Source: Schlesneria sphaerica
GTDB taxonomy: Bacteria; Planctomycetota; Planctomycetia; Planctomycetales; Planctomycetaceae
Assembly (NCBI RefSeq): GCF_044336245.1
Contig: NZ_CP172346.1
Span: 2,480,001-2,544,000, forward strand
Length of the DNA stretch: 64,000 nt
Reading direction: 5' to 3'
Shown here: piece by piece, positions 36,339-46,325 of the stretch
How positions within the stretch are numbered: the stretch's first letter is position 1
Layout: each line of letters opens with the position of its first letter
Made by a program: the position numbers and the translations under genes
Notes under the pieces: model-generated
The model's database searches: none
Told to the model about the DNA's origin: nothing
What the model saw: the letters and a program-made list of their open reading frames with translations, nothing else

Positions 36339-37879
36339 TTCTCACCTTCCGATCGAGAAGAGGAAGGTTGAGCAGGGACTAACATCAGTCGCAACCGGCG
36401 ATCATCGGAAGAGACGTCAGCCTTCAGCAGAATCACCGCGACGTCACGTCGGGCCAGCCCATCGGGAATCACCCAGTTGAGCTCCGTTCCCTTCGCGGTC
36501 CCCAGATCGTGCCATTCACCCGTGTCGTAACCCTCATCCGGATCACACGTCGAGATCCAGATCTGAGCCGACCTCAAGCCGGATGAACTGAGCCTGATTG
36601 CATCGAGGGATTGCGGCAGTTCCAGCGCCATCAGCGTCGTCGGAATCCCGAGCGGCATCGTCGGCAGGAATTTTTCCGTGCGAGGATAGTCCAGTTCCCA
36701 CAGCCCCGCTTCGACAAGCGGGCTCACGTCAAGATCGTAAGGCAACCAGTCGTTAATCGTCAGTCGGGGCGGCTCCAAGGTGCGTGGGCCGAGTACCTGC
36801 GGAAAGTCCCGCTCGAGCCGATCGGCCGTCTGCCGAGCGAGAAATGCTGTCGTTCGCGGACCGGGGTGTCCGTCGGCGGGATTGATTCCCCACACCAGGG
36901 AATTGGGCCCGGTCGACTCGGCATCGGGAAATTGCTGGACGAACGTGTCGAGAGAATTAAGCACAGGAACGCCGGCCGCTTCCCACAAAGGGACCACTTT
37001 GTCGTACGAGAACGCGAATCGTGATCGGATGGGTGCTTCGGGGAGTGTCACGAAAAGAGCAGGTGTCTGGGACTCGTTCATAAAACGGCCGACATCAGCA
37101 ACGGTCTGCTGATAGCGTTCAAAATTTTCCCCTTCATGGATGCGGTTCAGCCAGTCGTCGTACGAGTACCCATACTCCGGTCCTACATAACTTTTGGCCA
37201 ACTTGTCAGCACGACGGGATTTGAACAGTTCCCAGAGACGGGGAATGAATCGCTCGAGCACCTTTTGAATTCGTCCCGGAATCGGCGGCGCGAGCTGGCT
37301 GGTGTGAATCTGTTTAACCAGGCGTTCATCCGGATCGTTCGTGACGAACCCCCACAGAATCAGATCAGGGTGGAAATCAGGGACGACTCTGCGAGCCAGC
37401 TCAAGTTCATCACGAGTCGACATTCCTGAACATCCGGCCGCGATGACTTCCACGTCGTGGTATCCGCGACGCTTGAGTTCGATCGCCAGTTGCCGCCACC
37501 ACAGATGATTCAGCGTCAAGTACGGAGAGCCCCAGACGAATGAATCTCCCATCACCAGCAGGCGATGTTGAGTGCGGCCCTGTTTTTCAACCGGGTGTCC
37601 CAGCCAGGACCGGACACCGCAGGGCCCTTCTGGCTTTGGTCGCTCGTAGGCGATCTGACGGTCTTTTTTCTCGTGATTCGCGATGACGATCTGGTTATGG
37701 CGTTTCCAGTCATCAGATGCGATCAGGCCCCGTTTCTCCAGCCGAGCCAGGATCCAGTGATCGAACACGAGTGCGGTCGCGACCACGATCAGCAACGAGA
37801 TCCCTGCCGCGCGCAATGAAACCCACGGAGCAACTCGCCAGGTTTTCCGTCGCCATCGGAAACTCATCCACGCCCGCAT
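36335..37879 (-). CDS. Membrane-anchored SGNH/GDSL-like hydrolase
   Basis: This 514-residue protein has an N-terminal transmembrane anchor near residues 22-45. An SGNH hydrolase domain follows: GDSFVWG with the nucleophile Ser near residue 112, GFVTNDPD with the Asn, and NPADGHPG with the Asp-His pair near residue 335. A C-terminal region of about 150 residues has beta-sandwich-like character. Such enzymes add or remove acyl groups on glycans outside the cytoplasm. The downstream carbamoyltransferase overlaps by 4 nt. Together with the SxtJ-DUF5989 fusion this forms a three-gene glycan- or lipid-decorating module. Confidence 0.8.
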   Translation of the reverse strand: MRAWMSFRWRRKTWRVAPWVSLRAAGISLLIVVATALVFDHWILARLEKRGLIASDDWKRHNQIVIANHEKKDRQIAYERPKPEGPCGVRSWLGHPVEKQGRTQHRLLVMGDSFVWGSPYLTLNHLWWRQLAIELKRRGYHDVEVIAAGCSGMSTRDELELARRVVPDFHPDLILWGFVTNDPDERLVKQIHTSQLAPPIPGRIQKVLERFIPRLWELFKSRRADKLAKSYVGPEYGYSYDDWLNRIHEGENFERYQQTVADVGRFMNESQTPALFVTLPEAPIRSRFAFSYDKVVPLWEAAGVPVLNSLDTFVQQFPDAESTGPNSLVWGINPADGHPGPRTTAFLARQTADRLERDFPQVLGPRTLEPPRLTINDWLPYDLDVSPLVEAGLWELDYPRTEKFLPTMPLGIPTTLMALELPQSLDAIRLSSSGLRSAQIWISTCDPDEGYDTGEWHDLGTAKGTELNWVIPDGLARRDVAVILLKADVSSDDRRLRLMLVPAQPSSSRSEGEK

Positions 37880-38350
37880 TTGCGAAAGGGATCCTCAAAT
37901 ACCAGAAGATTCGTTGCTCGACTAAGGCCTGCGAGGATACTGGCTTCGGCAGAGCGGCGAAAGCCTTGAGGCGAGCAGCGGCTTGACTCCACAACACGGG
38001 CTACTCCTCACCGCGAGAACACTTTGGAACAATCAGGGGGATAAAATTCCGAACCCGTTTCTCGGCTCCTGTGTCGGACTCTCTCGTCGCCCTTGGCGTG
38101 GGGGCACATTCTCTTCAATGAAGTTCTGTGATGAGTGACGCGGAGTTGGACGGGTATGTCACTGATTAGTGATGAAACATCTGATCGATCGCCTAACCAG
38201 TGACGTGCATCGAGTTACATTGAGTGGATCACTCGCTCGACAGAGTGCTGCGAAGCAGGATCTTTTCACATCCACTTGCCGTTAAAATCGGTTCAATACA
38301 TACTCCCCAGTCCCCTTTTTCCCGCCGCAAACTCGAGTTAGGTTTTCATA
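37880..38350. other. Divergent gene-free interval before the MATE gene
   Basis: About 470 bp without a supported gene. TCACT-GATT-AGTGA at 38159-38172 is a short inverted repeat that could bind a regulator. Confidence 0.45.
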
Positions 38351-39811
38351 GTGTCTTCGGCAACCGAATCCTTCGACGAACGCCCCCTGAAGTGGGTTCC
38401 CGGCAGCTATCGAGAACTGATTGCCGTTGCGCTGCCGATGGTCCTCAGTGCCAGCACACAGTCGATGATGCACGTCGTAGATCGTATTTATCTGACCTGG
38501 TATTCGAAGGATACCGTCGCTGCGGCACTTCCTGCGGGGATTCTGTTCTGGTCGTGCCTGAGCCTGCCGTTCGGGATCATCTCGTACCTGAACGCGTTCG
38601 TCGCACAGTACGACGGAGCAAGAAGGCCGGATCGCGTTTCCGCTTCGGTCTGGCAAGGAATCTATTTCGCGACGTTCTGCGGCTTGCTGCTGTTTCTGCC
38701 TGCCCTCTGGTCAGACTCGTTTTTCAATTGGGTGGGGCATTCCGAAACGGTGTGGCCACTTGAAGCCACTTATTTCCGCTATCTGTGTACCGGTGGACTC
38801 GCTGCGCTTCTGCCTGCGGCTCTTTCCTGTTTTTTCAGCGGGCGAGGACAGACGACGGTCGTACTGGCGGTCAATGCGTCTTCGGTGTTTGTCAACGCGG
38901 GACTCGACTGGGCCATGATCTTCGGCCGTGGACCATTTCCCGAAATGGGCATCGCGGGTGCGGCGACCGCCACAAACCTGGCGAACCTCTATGCAACGCT
39001 CTGTTATGCAGCTCTGATGTACTATTACTCTGTCCACGGACCGTACCAGTTCTCCCGCCACCGTCGCTTTGACTGGACGCTGATGAAGGACCTCTTTCGG
39101 TTTGGGGGACCCAGTGGACTGCAAATGTTCCTTGATGTGGCGGGCTTCACGGCATTCATCATGATCATCGGCCTGATCGGGCCACATGAACTGGCCGCGA
39201 CCAATATTGCCTTCAATCTGAACACCCTTGCATTCACTCCAGTGATCGGCGTCGGGATTGCTGTCTCCACTCTGGTGGGTCAGCGGATCGGGGAAGGTCG
39301 ACCGGAACTGGCCAAAGCAACTACCTGGAAGGGCTTTGTGTTCGGCGGTGGGATCATGCTGTTATGCGGCTTTATTTACGTCGTGTTTCCTCAGGTTCTG
39401 CTGGTCCCGTACGCCCTTTACGCAGATGGGGATGACTTTTCTGCCACCAAGGACGTTGTGATCGTGCTCCTACGGTTTGTCGCTCTTTACTCGTTCTTCG
39501 ACGCGATGGCAATTATCTTTGGGTCCGCTATCCGTGCAGCGGGTGATACTGTCTTCTCAATGATCGTCACGTGTGTTTGTGCCTGGGGCCTGCTGGTCAT
39601 TCCGACCTACCTGACCTGGGAGTTCTATGGAAAAAGCCTGATTTTGAGCTGGGTCTGGTGTTCCGTTTACGTCATCACGCTCGGGTTTGTGTTCCTGGCC
39701 CGGTTTGTTAACGGCCGGTGGATGACAATGTCGATTATGGATCACGCTCCGGTCGAACACAGCGAGCCTGTCGCCACGGTCGAACCCCGTCGGCAACTCG
39801 ACCACATTTAA
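38351..39811 (+). CDS. MATE-family efflux transporter
   Basis: The 486-residue protein has about 12 hydrophobic helices and the MATE pattern: an early IAVALPMVLSASTQSMMHVVD helix region, FSGRGQTTVVLAVN near residue 165 and GIAVSTLVGQRIGEGRPELA near residue 300. MATE proteins export drugs or metabolites in exchange for protons or sodium. The start is GTG 38351; upstream TAGG is a weak ribosome binding site. It stands between the divergent SGNH operon and coaD. The substrate is unknown. Confidence 0.88.
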   Translation: MSSATESFDERPLKWVPGSYRELIAVALPMVLSASTQSMMHVVDRIYLTWYSKDTVAAALPAGILFWSCLSLPFGIISYLNAFVAQYDGARRPDRVSASVWQGIYFATFCGLLLFLPALWSDSFFNWVGHSETVWPLEATYFRYLCTGGLAALLPAALSCFFSGRGQTTVVLAVNASSVFVNAGLDWAMIFGRGPFPEMGIAGAATATNLANLYATLCYAALMYYYSVHGPYQFSRHRRFDWTLMKDLFRFGGPSGLQMFLDVAGFTAFIMIIGLIGPHELAATNIAFNLNTLAFTPVIGVGIAVSTLVGQRIGEGRPELAKATTWKGFVFGGGIMLLCGFIYVVFPQVLLVPYALYADGDDFSATKDVVIVLLRFVALYSFFDAMAIIFGSAIRAAGDTVFSMIVTCVCAWGLLVIPTYLTWEFYGKSLILSWVWCSVYVITLGFVFLARFVNGRWMTMSIMDHAPVEHSEPVATVEPRRQLDHI

Positions 39812-39884
39812 AACCTCAGCGTCCGTGCGGCAGGATCAGCCAGATTCCATGGCCCACTGGCGATTTCTGCAGGAGTTTGTGATC

Positions 39885-40403
39885 ATGTCAACGGGATTGA
39901 GCTCGCAGCACGCGGTTTATGTCGGCAGCTTCGACCCCCTGACGCTGGGTCACGTCGACATCATTCGCCGCGGTGCCTCAATCTTTGAAAAACTGACGGT
40001 CGGAATCGGGATTAACCCCGAGAAGCATCCGCTGTTCACACCGGATGAACGCCTTTCGATGGCTCTGGAAGTCCTGAAACCACTCAAGAACGTCCAGGTC
40101 CGTTGCTTCGAAGGGCTGACCGTCGAATTCGTCCGCCAATGCGGGGCTCGCGTGCTGCTTCGCGGTATTCGATCGCTGTCCGACATTGAAACCGAGTTCA
40201 CGTTTACACTCGCTAACCGGGCGATTGAACCCGATATCGACACGCTGTTTCTCATGGCCAGCGAGCACTTAACTCACGTCTCGAGCACATTGATCAAACA
40301 GGTCGCTCAGTTGGCAACAGGCAGCGTGAGGGGCAAGCTGGCCGAATTTCTTCCTTCGGAAGTCGTCGAACCCATTTTGAAGAAGTACCAGCGTCCCGAA
40401 TAG
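39885..40403 (+). CDS. coaD: Phosphopantetheine adenylyltransferase
   Basis: CoaD adenylates 4'-phosphopantetheine, the penultimate step of coenzyme A synthesis. The nucleotidyltransferase motif GSFDPLTLGHVDII contains the T/HxGH signature, RGIRSLSDIETEF binds substrate, and SSTLIKQVA is the C-terminal triphosphate-binding motif. ATG 39885 follows GCAGGAG and gives the normal length, 172 residues; the frame is open to 39825. It lies 73 bp after the MATE gene and may share its transcript. Confidence 0.96.
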   Translation: MSTGLSSQHAVYVGSFDPLTLGHVDIIRRGASIFEKLTVGIGINPEKHPLFTPDERLSMALEVLKPLKNVQVRCFEGLTVEFVRQCGARVLLRGIRSLSDIETEFTFTLANRAIEPDIDTLFLMASEHLTHVSSTLIKQVAQLATGSVRGKLAEFLPSEVVEPILKKYQRPE

Positions 40404-40517
40404 CTCAGAGACGAGACTCTGCCATCGTCCATGTGTCCGTGACCGTTCGTGACCGTCCGACGCCAGCCCCTTATTCGACATCTTCTACGATCCGGTCACT
40501 CAATTCGGTGAGGATCG

Positions 40518-42374
40518 TCACCTCCACGGAAATGACATGCGCGGGGGATTTGAAAAACAGTTCATTTGAATCCTCAACTTAGCTCCCGCCCCCGGGGCAA
40601 GCTGAACTGTAAAGCTGGAGCGATCCACTTTCTCTACCTTCGAGCCGTTCGTTACGGACTCAAAATGATGTTCGGCGTACGCACCCGCCTGAACGGTCAC
40701 ATCCCGGGAAAACTGCTGATCAACGTTCACCAGTGTCACAGTGACGTGGCTGTCCGACATCTCATCGACCAATGCCGCCACACCGTCCGGAAGGCCCGCC
40801 CGGCGTTTCTCGGGATCAAAATACCGTAAACGGCAGAACAGCGCCGAACCGCTTCGGCCTGGCGGAAGACCACCCAGCATGAGTTCCACCAGCGAATTCA
40901 CACTGGCGGGATTCAACGGCAGAGGATCATCAGCCAGACGGGTATCCGGTGTGGTCGGGTCATTGCGAATGCCGTCGACCTGATTGCGGATCCGGGTCAG
41001 GTCCGCCAGCAATGCCTGCTGCGGATAGTCCGGATTCGTGCCGTTCAGAAACCGAAACCAGGCATGATCGGAAACGCGTGCCAGATCCTGCTCTTTCATC
41101 GAAAGGTAAGCGATCTCGTAGGCGCCTGCCGAATACTTTTCGGGAACATAGTCATACCAGCCCTCTTGACCGTACATGCGGGGGTACAGCGTGACTCCGG
41201 CTTCGACTTTGGCGTTCCGGTTCACGGCATCGATCTGCCTTCTCCATCGCTCAAGATAGCGATCATCCCCCGTCAGCAGGTAGGCATTCAGAAATCCCTG
41301 CAGCCCGGCATGATGCTGATTGCGACTGGCCATTGTCTTTGATGCAGGATCATAAACAGTGAATCCCCAACCATAGACCCCGCCCCACCAGTGTCCCCCC
41401 GCGTCACTGCCGATCCTGCCATCCAGCCCCACGTTTGTCGGGATCAGATCACCATTCTCTTTCATCCGGTCATGCCAGGCATCGACATATTCCAGTAACC
41501 ACTCCCGGTACTTCCGATCTTGTGTCACCAGATAGGCATTCAGCGCCAGTGTCGTCGCTTTCAGATTTTGCGGATGATCCCCCACGGTGTCGTTGTAGTC
41601 TTTGAAATGCTCGAGCATTTGAGCATACGTCGACTCACCATGTTTAGGCCGGAAGCGGTTCTCAACTTCAATCGGATCACCAGCCCAGTCGAGCCCGGTC
41701 GTTTTTCTCAGCAACGGACCTCGACTGCCGTTGAACATACTGCGAATGATCTTGTGGTCTGCATCGTAGTTCGGCGCGCCGGGATCCTCATTCAGGTAGA
41801 ATCCCGCATAACGTTTGACGCGCTGCAGGAATGCAGGATCCTGAGGATCTGACAGTCCCTGCAAGTTAAAGACGACCAGTCCCTCACTGTTATGCAGCCA
41901 ATCCATCATGACAGGGAACTCTTTGAAGTACATCCCGTCGCGGGCCAGCGGAACATCCACGGTTTTTGCCAACGTGTATTGTCGAAGATGGCCTTCCCAC
42001 GCTTTTTTATACATCGCAAGGACGTCGTCATCGCCCCCTAACGCATGCACGAGCGGCCAGTCCAGACAGCTTTCGATTGCATCATCGGGTCCGTCATCAC
42101 CGCCCCATCGCTCAACACACAGCAGCCAACCCCGTTCGTCAAAGTACTTGTCGAAGAATTCGCGGCAGGCGCTCGCATTCTGTCTGAGCAGTTCACGCTC
42201 CAAAAGAGCCCAGTAGGGAGGATGCATCGGAGTGTCGACGACGATGCTGGGCGGGGACGCGAGAAGATTCGGAGCCGTACCGGCGACCGCCAGACCGAGA
42301 ACTGCTGCCGTCAGCAATCGCACTACGTTCAAGTGACTCTTCAACCTGTGCCTCGCATCGCGCAAAGGGTTCAT
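40518..42374 (-). CDS. Secreted alpha/alpha-barrel-type protein, possible glycan-active enzyme
   Basis: This 618-residue protein starts at ATG 42374 after AGGAAG and has a signal peptide (residues about 15-40). Repeated helical units with WLHNSEG, NLKATTLALNAYL, YREWLLEYVDAWHDR and HHAGLQGFLNAYLLTGDDRY suggest a six-hairpin toroid like those of glycoside hydrolases, epimerases and lyases. The C-terminal 130 residues look like a beta-sandwich. I do not recognise a defined family and see no catalytic signature I can name. The divergent partner at 42663 is also secreted, so the two may act outside the cytoplasm together. Confidence 0.6.
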   Translation of the reverse strand: MNPLRDARHRLKSHLNVVRLLTAAVLGLAVAGTAPNLLASPPSIVVDTPMHPPYWALLERELLRQNASACREFFDKYFDERGWLLCVERWGGDDGPDDAIESCLDWPLVHALGGDDDVLAMYKKAWEGHLRQYTLAKTVDVPLARDGMYFKEFPVMMDWLHNSEGLVVFNLQGLSDPQDPAFLQRVKRYAGFYLNEDPGAPNYDADHKIIRSMFNGSRGPLLRKTTGLDWAGDPIEVENRFRPKHGESTYAQMLEHFKDYNDTVGDHPQNLKATTLALNAYLVTQDRKYREWLLEYVDAWHDRMKENGDLIPTNVGLDGRIGSDAGGHWWGGVYGWGFTVYDPASKTMASRNQHHAGLQGFLNAYLLTGDDRYLERWRRQIDAVNRNAKVEAGVTLYPRMYGQEGWYDYVPEKYSAGAYEIAYLSMKEQDLARVSDHAWFRFLNGTNPDYPQQALLADLTRIRNQVDGIRNDPTTPDTRLADDPLPLNPASVNSLVELMLGGLPPGRSGSALFCRLRYFDPEKRRAGLPDGVAALVDEMSDSHVTVTLVNVDQQFSRDVTVQAGAYAEHHFESVTNGSKVEKVDRSSFTVQLAPGAGAKLRIQMNCFSNPPRMSFPWR

Positions 42375-42662
42375 AGGTGCTTCCTGTAAAGGATTAGTCC
42401 ATTGATTGACGGCAGCCCGGAAATTCAGCATCGACGCGACAACGATCCGTTCATCGATCGTGCCCACAAAAACCTGGCAGCAGCAACGTTGTCATCCGCC
42501 CGGGCACAATCCTATCCACACGGCCGCTCCGGCGCAACCAGCATGAGACAGTAGTCTTTTGTCCCGCGCTACGGGTAGAATTCGTGTCAATTCTCATCTG
42601 AAGCTGGTCAGCCCAGATAAAGAGAGTTTTCACGAGAACGAACTGCTGCGGGAGAGCCATCG

Positions 42663-43820
42663 ATGCGGTCAAGAGCCTGGAGTTGGACAGTCTTCATTGC
42701 ATGCTTTGCAGTTTCCTTGGCCCCCGCTCTGCAGGCGAATGCCGCATCGATCGAAGAAAATATCAAAGCGATCAAGTCCGTCGGTCCGGAAGGAGCCCGT
42801 CATTCCGCAGCGATCGCCGCCGTCAAAGAACTGTCGCAGGCGCCGACCGACGCGTTGCCCGTCATCCTCAAAAACTTCGAAGATGCCAATCCGCTTGCCG
42901 TAAACTGGCTTCGATCCGCCGTCGACACCATCGCCGATCGAACACTGAAGACCACGGGAAACCTTCCCGCTAAGTCTCTCGAAAGCTTCGTCAAAGACAC
43001 CGCTCGTTCCCCCGAAGCTCGTCGACTTGCGTATGAATGGCTGCTGAAGGTCGATGCCACCGCATCTGATCGGTTAATTCCGGGAATGCTGCAGGACACC
43101 AGTTCCGAGTTTCGGCGCGATGCTGTCGCTCGATTAATGGCACAAGCCACCAAAGCACATGAACAGGACGACAAAGAGACCGAACGGAAACTGCTGACCA
43201 CCGCACTCTCCGGCGCGATCGACGATGATCAGGTGAAAGAGATCGTGAAACCGCTGCGGGAACTTGGCGAGACGGTTGATCTGCAAAAACACTTCGGTTT
43301 TCTGACAAAGTGGTCTCTGATTGGTCCGTTCGATAACACCGACAAGAAAGGCTTCAATATCGCCTATCCACCCGAACGCGAATTGAACCTGAAGGCCAAA
43401 TACGTGGGCAAAATGGGCGAGGTTGAGTGGAAAGAATACTCAACGGACGATGAGTACGGGATCCTCGATATCGCCAAGAAAACGGAACCCTTCAAAGGCG
43501 CGGTAACCTACGCGACAACCACCTTTGTTTCCGATGCAGCACGGGACGTCGAATTCCGTCTGGGAACTCCCAATGCCTGGAAAATCTGGGTCAATGGCGT
43601 GCAGATCTTCGGACACGAAGAATATCACCGGGGTTCCTTCCTGGACCAGTACAAGGTCAGCGCGAAGCTGAAGCCAGGTCCGAACACGATCCTGCTGAAA
43701 ATCTGCCAGAACGAGCAAACCGATGACTGGGCTCAGGCCTGGACATTCCAAGTTCGCGTCTGCGACCGTTCCGGTGTCGCGATCACTCCCGCAGAAGCCA
43801 CAACCTCCTCAACCAAATAA
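42663..43820 (+). CDS. Secreted helical-repeat protein with jelly-roll-like domain
   Basis: ATG 42663 follows GGGAGAG and opens 385 residues. A signal peptide ends near ANAAS at residue 28. Residues 30-190 contain HEAT-like helical repeats such as SPEARRLAYEWLLKVD and SSEFRRDAVARLM. From WSLIGPFDN near residue 220 the protein takes a beta-sandwich form with AWKIWVNGVQIFGHEEYHR and KLKPGPNTILLKICQNE. I recall this combination in planctomycete exported proteins and carbohydrate-binding-like modules. The function is unknown; protein or sugar binding outside the cytoplasm is likely. Confidence 0.7.
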   Translation: MRSRAWSWTVFIACFAVSLAPALQANAASIEENIKAIKSVGPEGARHSAAIAAVKELSQAPTDALPVILKNFEDANPLAVNWLRSAVDTIADRTLKTTGNLPAKSLESFVKDTARSPEARRLAYEWLLKVDATASDRLIPGMLQDTSSEFRRDAVARLMAQATKAHEQDDKETERKLLTTALSGAIDDDQVKEIVKPLRELGETVDLQKHFGFLTKWSLIGPFDNTDKKGFNIAYPPERELNLKAKYVGKMGEVEWKEYSTDDEYGILDIAKKTEPFKGAVTYATTTFVSDAARDVEFRLGTPNAWKIWVNGVQIFGHEEYHRGSFLDQYKVSAKLKPGPNTILLKICQNEQTDDWAQAWTFQVRVCDRSGVAITPAEATTSSTK

Positions 43821-43852
43821 TTCCGATGAGGAACTGGCAATAGCACCCTCTC

Positions 43853-43868
43853 CACCGCGACGGCGGTG
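43853..43868 (+). terminator. Small hairpin after the secreted repeat protein
   Basis: CACCGC and GCGGTG form a 6 bp stem with a GACG loop, 33 nt after the stop codon. There is no T tract, so termination is only a possibility. Confidence 0.3.
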
Positions 43869-44035
43869 CCATACGTGGAGATCAAGCGCGAACGTTCTTC
43901 GCAGAACTGTGTTTGACCCCTCTGCGACGGACGTTGAACAGGGGCGTTTTCTTTTTGCGTCACAGCGTTTCACGGAGTAATCCGTCGGCAATCGCGCCCC
44001 TGATCAGCGGTCCGTCGACGGCCCTTGCAGTGAAA

Positions 44036-45214
44036 TTATTCGGGGTTATTCCCGCGGACGATGGTCTTGGGAGAAACTCCATTGTGAGTTTGGGATCTCA
44101 TTTCGGCGTCTTTCAGACCTTTACTGGGACGGACCGCTCCCCCCAGTCCCAGAACTTCCGGGTTCCTCGCGATCTTATCGCTGAACTCACGCAGATCCCT
44201 GAGAATCGGGTCCAGGTTCTTGAGCAGGACATTGGCAGACTCGGTTGAGCGAACCAATTGATTGTGCAGCGTGGGATCAGCGATAAATTTATGCAGCGTC
44301 CCGTCCTGCTGATTCACCTCCTTGGCGAAGTGATTCAGTTCCGTCAGGAATGCGTCCATCTTCCCCAAGACACTATCGACCTTGGACACCACTTCGTCGC
44401 CACGTTGCCCGAGGGGCTCTGTTACCTGAGAGAGATTCACGAGATTCCGGTTGAGACTGTCGATCATCTGACGACTTGACGCCACTGCCAGCCGCGTCTC
44501 ATCCACCGTGGCTTTCGTGGTCGTGACGAGCTTCGGCAGACCAGTCAATGTTTCCCTGACCGCCTGCTGTGAGGCGGGGTCAGCCGCCACCTTGTTGATG
44601 GTCGCGATCAACTGGTTCGCAGTCTTCATCGTCGCCGTGAACTGGTGCAGTGACTCCGCCGCGTTCTCGACGATTTCCGTCAGGTTACCTCGCCGCGTCT
44701 CCATCAATTGATTCAGATTCCGGGCTACGTTCCGCCATTCCTGGCTGGTTTCGCTGAAGGCACTGAGCGAATCGGTCGTTCTGGCCTCCAGTCGCTGTAC
44801 CATCACCAGTGGGTCGACGGCAGTCTGCCCTGGCAGTCGGCTGCCGGGCTTCAGAATTTCCGAGTCTGTTCCTCGGACAAATTCAATCGCCGACTCCCCC
44901 AGCAGTGATCTGGTCACGACGGCGCGGGTGTCTTTGGGGAAATCGATCCCCTCCTGAATGTCGACGATGACGTTGACGCCCCGCCCCTGTTTATCGAGTT
45001 CAACCTGTTTGACCGTACCGATATTCAGGCCGCACAACAGGACGGGCGCAGTGGGGTAGAGTCCCGTGCCGCTATCGAGTTGGACGACCAGAGGGTAGCT
45101 CTTCTTCCAGAGATGCTGCACATCACCAAAGCAGACCACCAGTCCAATACAAATCGAGAGAGCGACCGTGACCAGCACACCGACTCGAAACTGGAGTTGC
45201 CGTTCCGTGGCCAT
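44036..45214 (-). CDS. MCE-family (MlaD-like) lipid transport protein
   Basis: This 392-residue protein has an N-terminal transmembrane helix (residues 11-30) and one MCE domain (residues about 38-120) with YPLVVQLDSGTGLYPTAPV and GLNIGTVKQVEL. A long helical region follows, rich in Thr, Asn and Leu, probably forming a tube or needle. MCE proteins bind lipids and make hydrophobic channels across the periplasm. The start is ATG 45214 after AAGGA. It is last in an operon with the ATPase and permease, as in Mla systems. No MlaB or MlaC homologue is seen in the window. Confidence 0.9.
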   Translation of the reverse strand: MATERQLQFRVGVLVTVALSICIGLVVCFGDVQHLWKKSYPLVVQLDSGTGLYPTAPVLLCGLNIGTVKQVELDKQGRGVNVIVDIQEGIDFPKDTRAVVTRSLLGESAIEFVRGTDSEILKPGSRLPGQTAVDPLVMVQRLEARTTDSLSAFSETSQEWRNVARNLNQLMETRRGNLTEIVENAAESLHQFTATMKTANQLIATINKVAADPASQQAVRETLTGLPKLVTTTKATVDETRLAVASSRQMIDSLNRNLVNLSQVTEPLGQRGDEVVSKVDSVLGKMDAFLTELNHFAKEVNQQDGTLHKFIADPTLHNQLVRSTESANVLLKNLDPILRDLREFSDKIARNPEVLGLGGAVRPSKGLKDAEMRSQTHNGVSPKTIVRGNNPE

Positions 45215-45268
45215 GATTTTCCTTCTTAAACGACAGTCACTGCATAGATCTGCTGAGACGGATCGGGA

Positions 45269-46282
45269 TTACCCCGCATTCCGGCGCGGATCGAGTTCAC
45301 CTCGCACGAATCGAGCGACGCGGGGATCCTCGCACTCAAAGACGTCTTCCTGCGTACCTTCAAACACCAGTTGTGACTCCCCCGCTCCCAACCGGGCCAG
45401 CGGGTAGAACATGACGACGCGATCAGCGACACGGCTAACGGTTTTCATGTCATGTGTCACCACCACACTGGTGACCTGACGGCGGGCCTGCGTCTGCTCG
45501 ATGAGTTCGTTGATGACCTCGCTCATCACGGGATCCAATCCCGTTGTCGGCTCATCATAAAAGACAATGTCAGGCGACATCGCCAGAGCACGCGCCAGCC
45601 CGACTCGCTTTTTCATTCCCCCCGAGAGATCGGACGGTTGCTTCCGTGCGGTACTCTCGGGCAGTCCCACTTCCCGAAGCCGCTCATGGACGATGTCACG
45701 AATTTGCGATTCGTTCAGCATCGTATTTTCACGCAGGCCGAAAGCGATGTTCTCGAACACATTCATGCTGTCGAAGAGAGCCGCTCCCTGAAACAAATAC
45801 CCCAGTCGCAGTCGATCACGTCGCCGCTCAGCAGGACTGCGGTCACTCACGGGTCGGCCATCCCACAAGACATCTCCCTGCGTCGGGTTCAGCAACCCCG
45901 CCAGCAGTTTTGTGGTGACACTCTTTCCGCAACCGCTCTCACCGATGAGGACCAGTGTTTCCCCTCGTCGTACTTCCAGCGAGATGTTGCGGAGGACCTG
46001 TTGAGTTCCGAACGACTGAGACACGTTGCGAAGTTCCATCGCCAGTGTGCTGCCCCGGGCCGTTGCCGCTGCCGGACGGCTCGCGCGAGAACCAGTCGTC
46101 ATCGGTCGGTGGGATGCCTGAGCCAACGATGGAGTTGGCGGGAGTTGTGAATTGGCGGAGAGTCTCTCGGTGACCTGTAACCCCGGTAGCGAGGGAAGCG
46201 ACGCGGCATGGTCCGCCGGGTCGCGGTTCGACGAGGTTTCGAGCTGAGTTGACTGTTCGTGATCCATCACAATCGCTGACAT
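45269..46282 (-). CDS. MlaF-like ABC transporter ATP-binding protein
   Basis: The ATPase domain has Walker A GESGCGKSVTTK, signature LSGGMKKRVGLARAL, Walker B DIVFYDEPTTGLDP and the switch His in VVTHDMKT. It powers lipid transport with the permease and MCE protein. An unusual N-terminal stretch of about 80 residues, rich in Pro, Ser, Ala and Thr, precedes the first domain residues MELRNVSQSFG. The start is uncertain: ATG 46282 has a weak GGA upstream, ATG 46267 is near it, and ATG 46039 would remove the extension. The gene lies between permease and MCE genes. Confidence 0.9.
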   Translation of the reverse strand: MSAIVMDHEQSTQLETSSNRDPADHAASLPSLPGLQVTERLSANSQLPPTPSLAQASHRPMTTGSRASRPAAATARGSTLAMELRNVSQSFGTQQVLRNISLEVRRGETLVLIGESGCGKSVTTKLLAGLLNPTQGDVLWDGRPVSDRSPAERRRDRLRLGYLFQGAALFDSMNVFENIAFGLRENTMLNESQIRDIVHERLREVGLPESTARKQPSDLSGGMKKRVGLARALAMSPDIVFYDEPTTGLDPVMSEVINELIEQTQARRQVTSVVVTHDMKTVSRVADRVVMFYPLARLGAGESQLVFEGTQEDVFECEDPRVARFVRGELDPRRNAG

Positions 46283-46325
46283 CCATTCCAGTAAGTGAGC
46301 ATCATGCCTGAGGGCCTGTCCGGAA

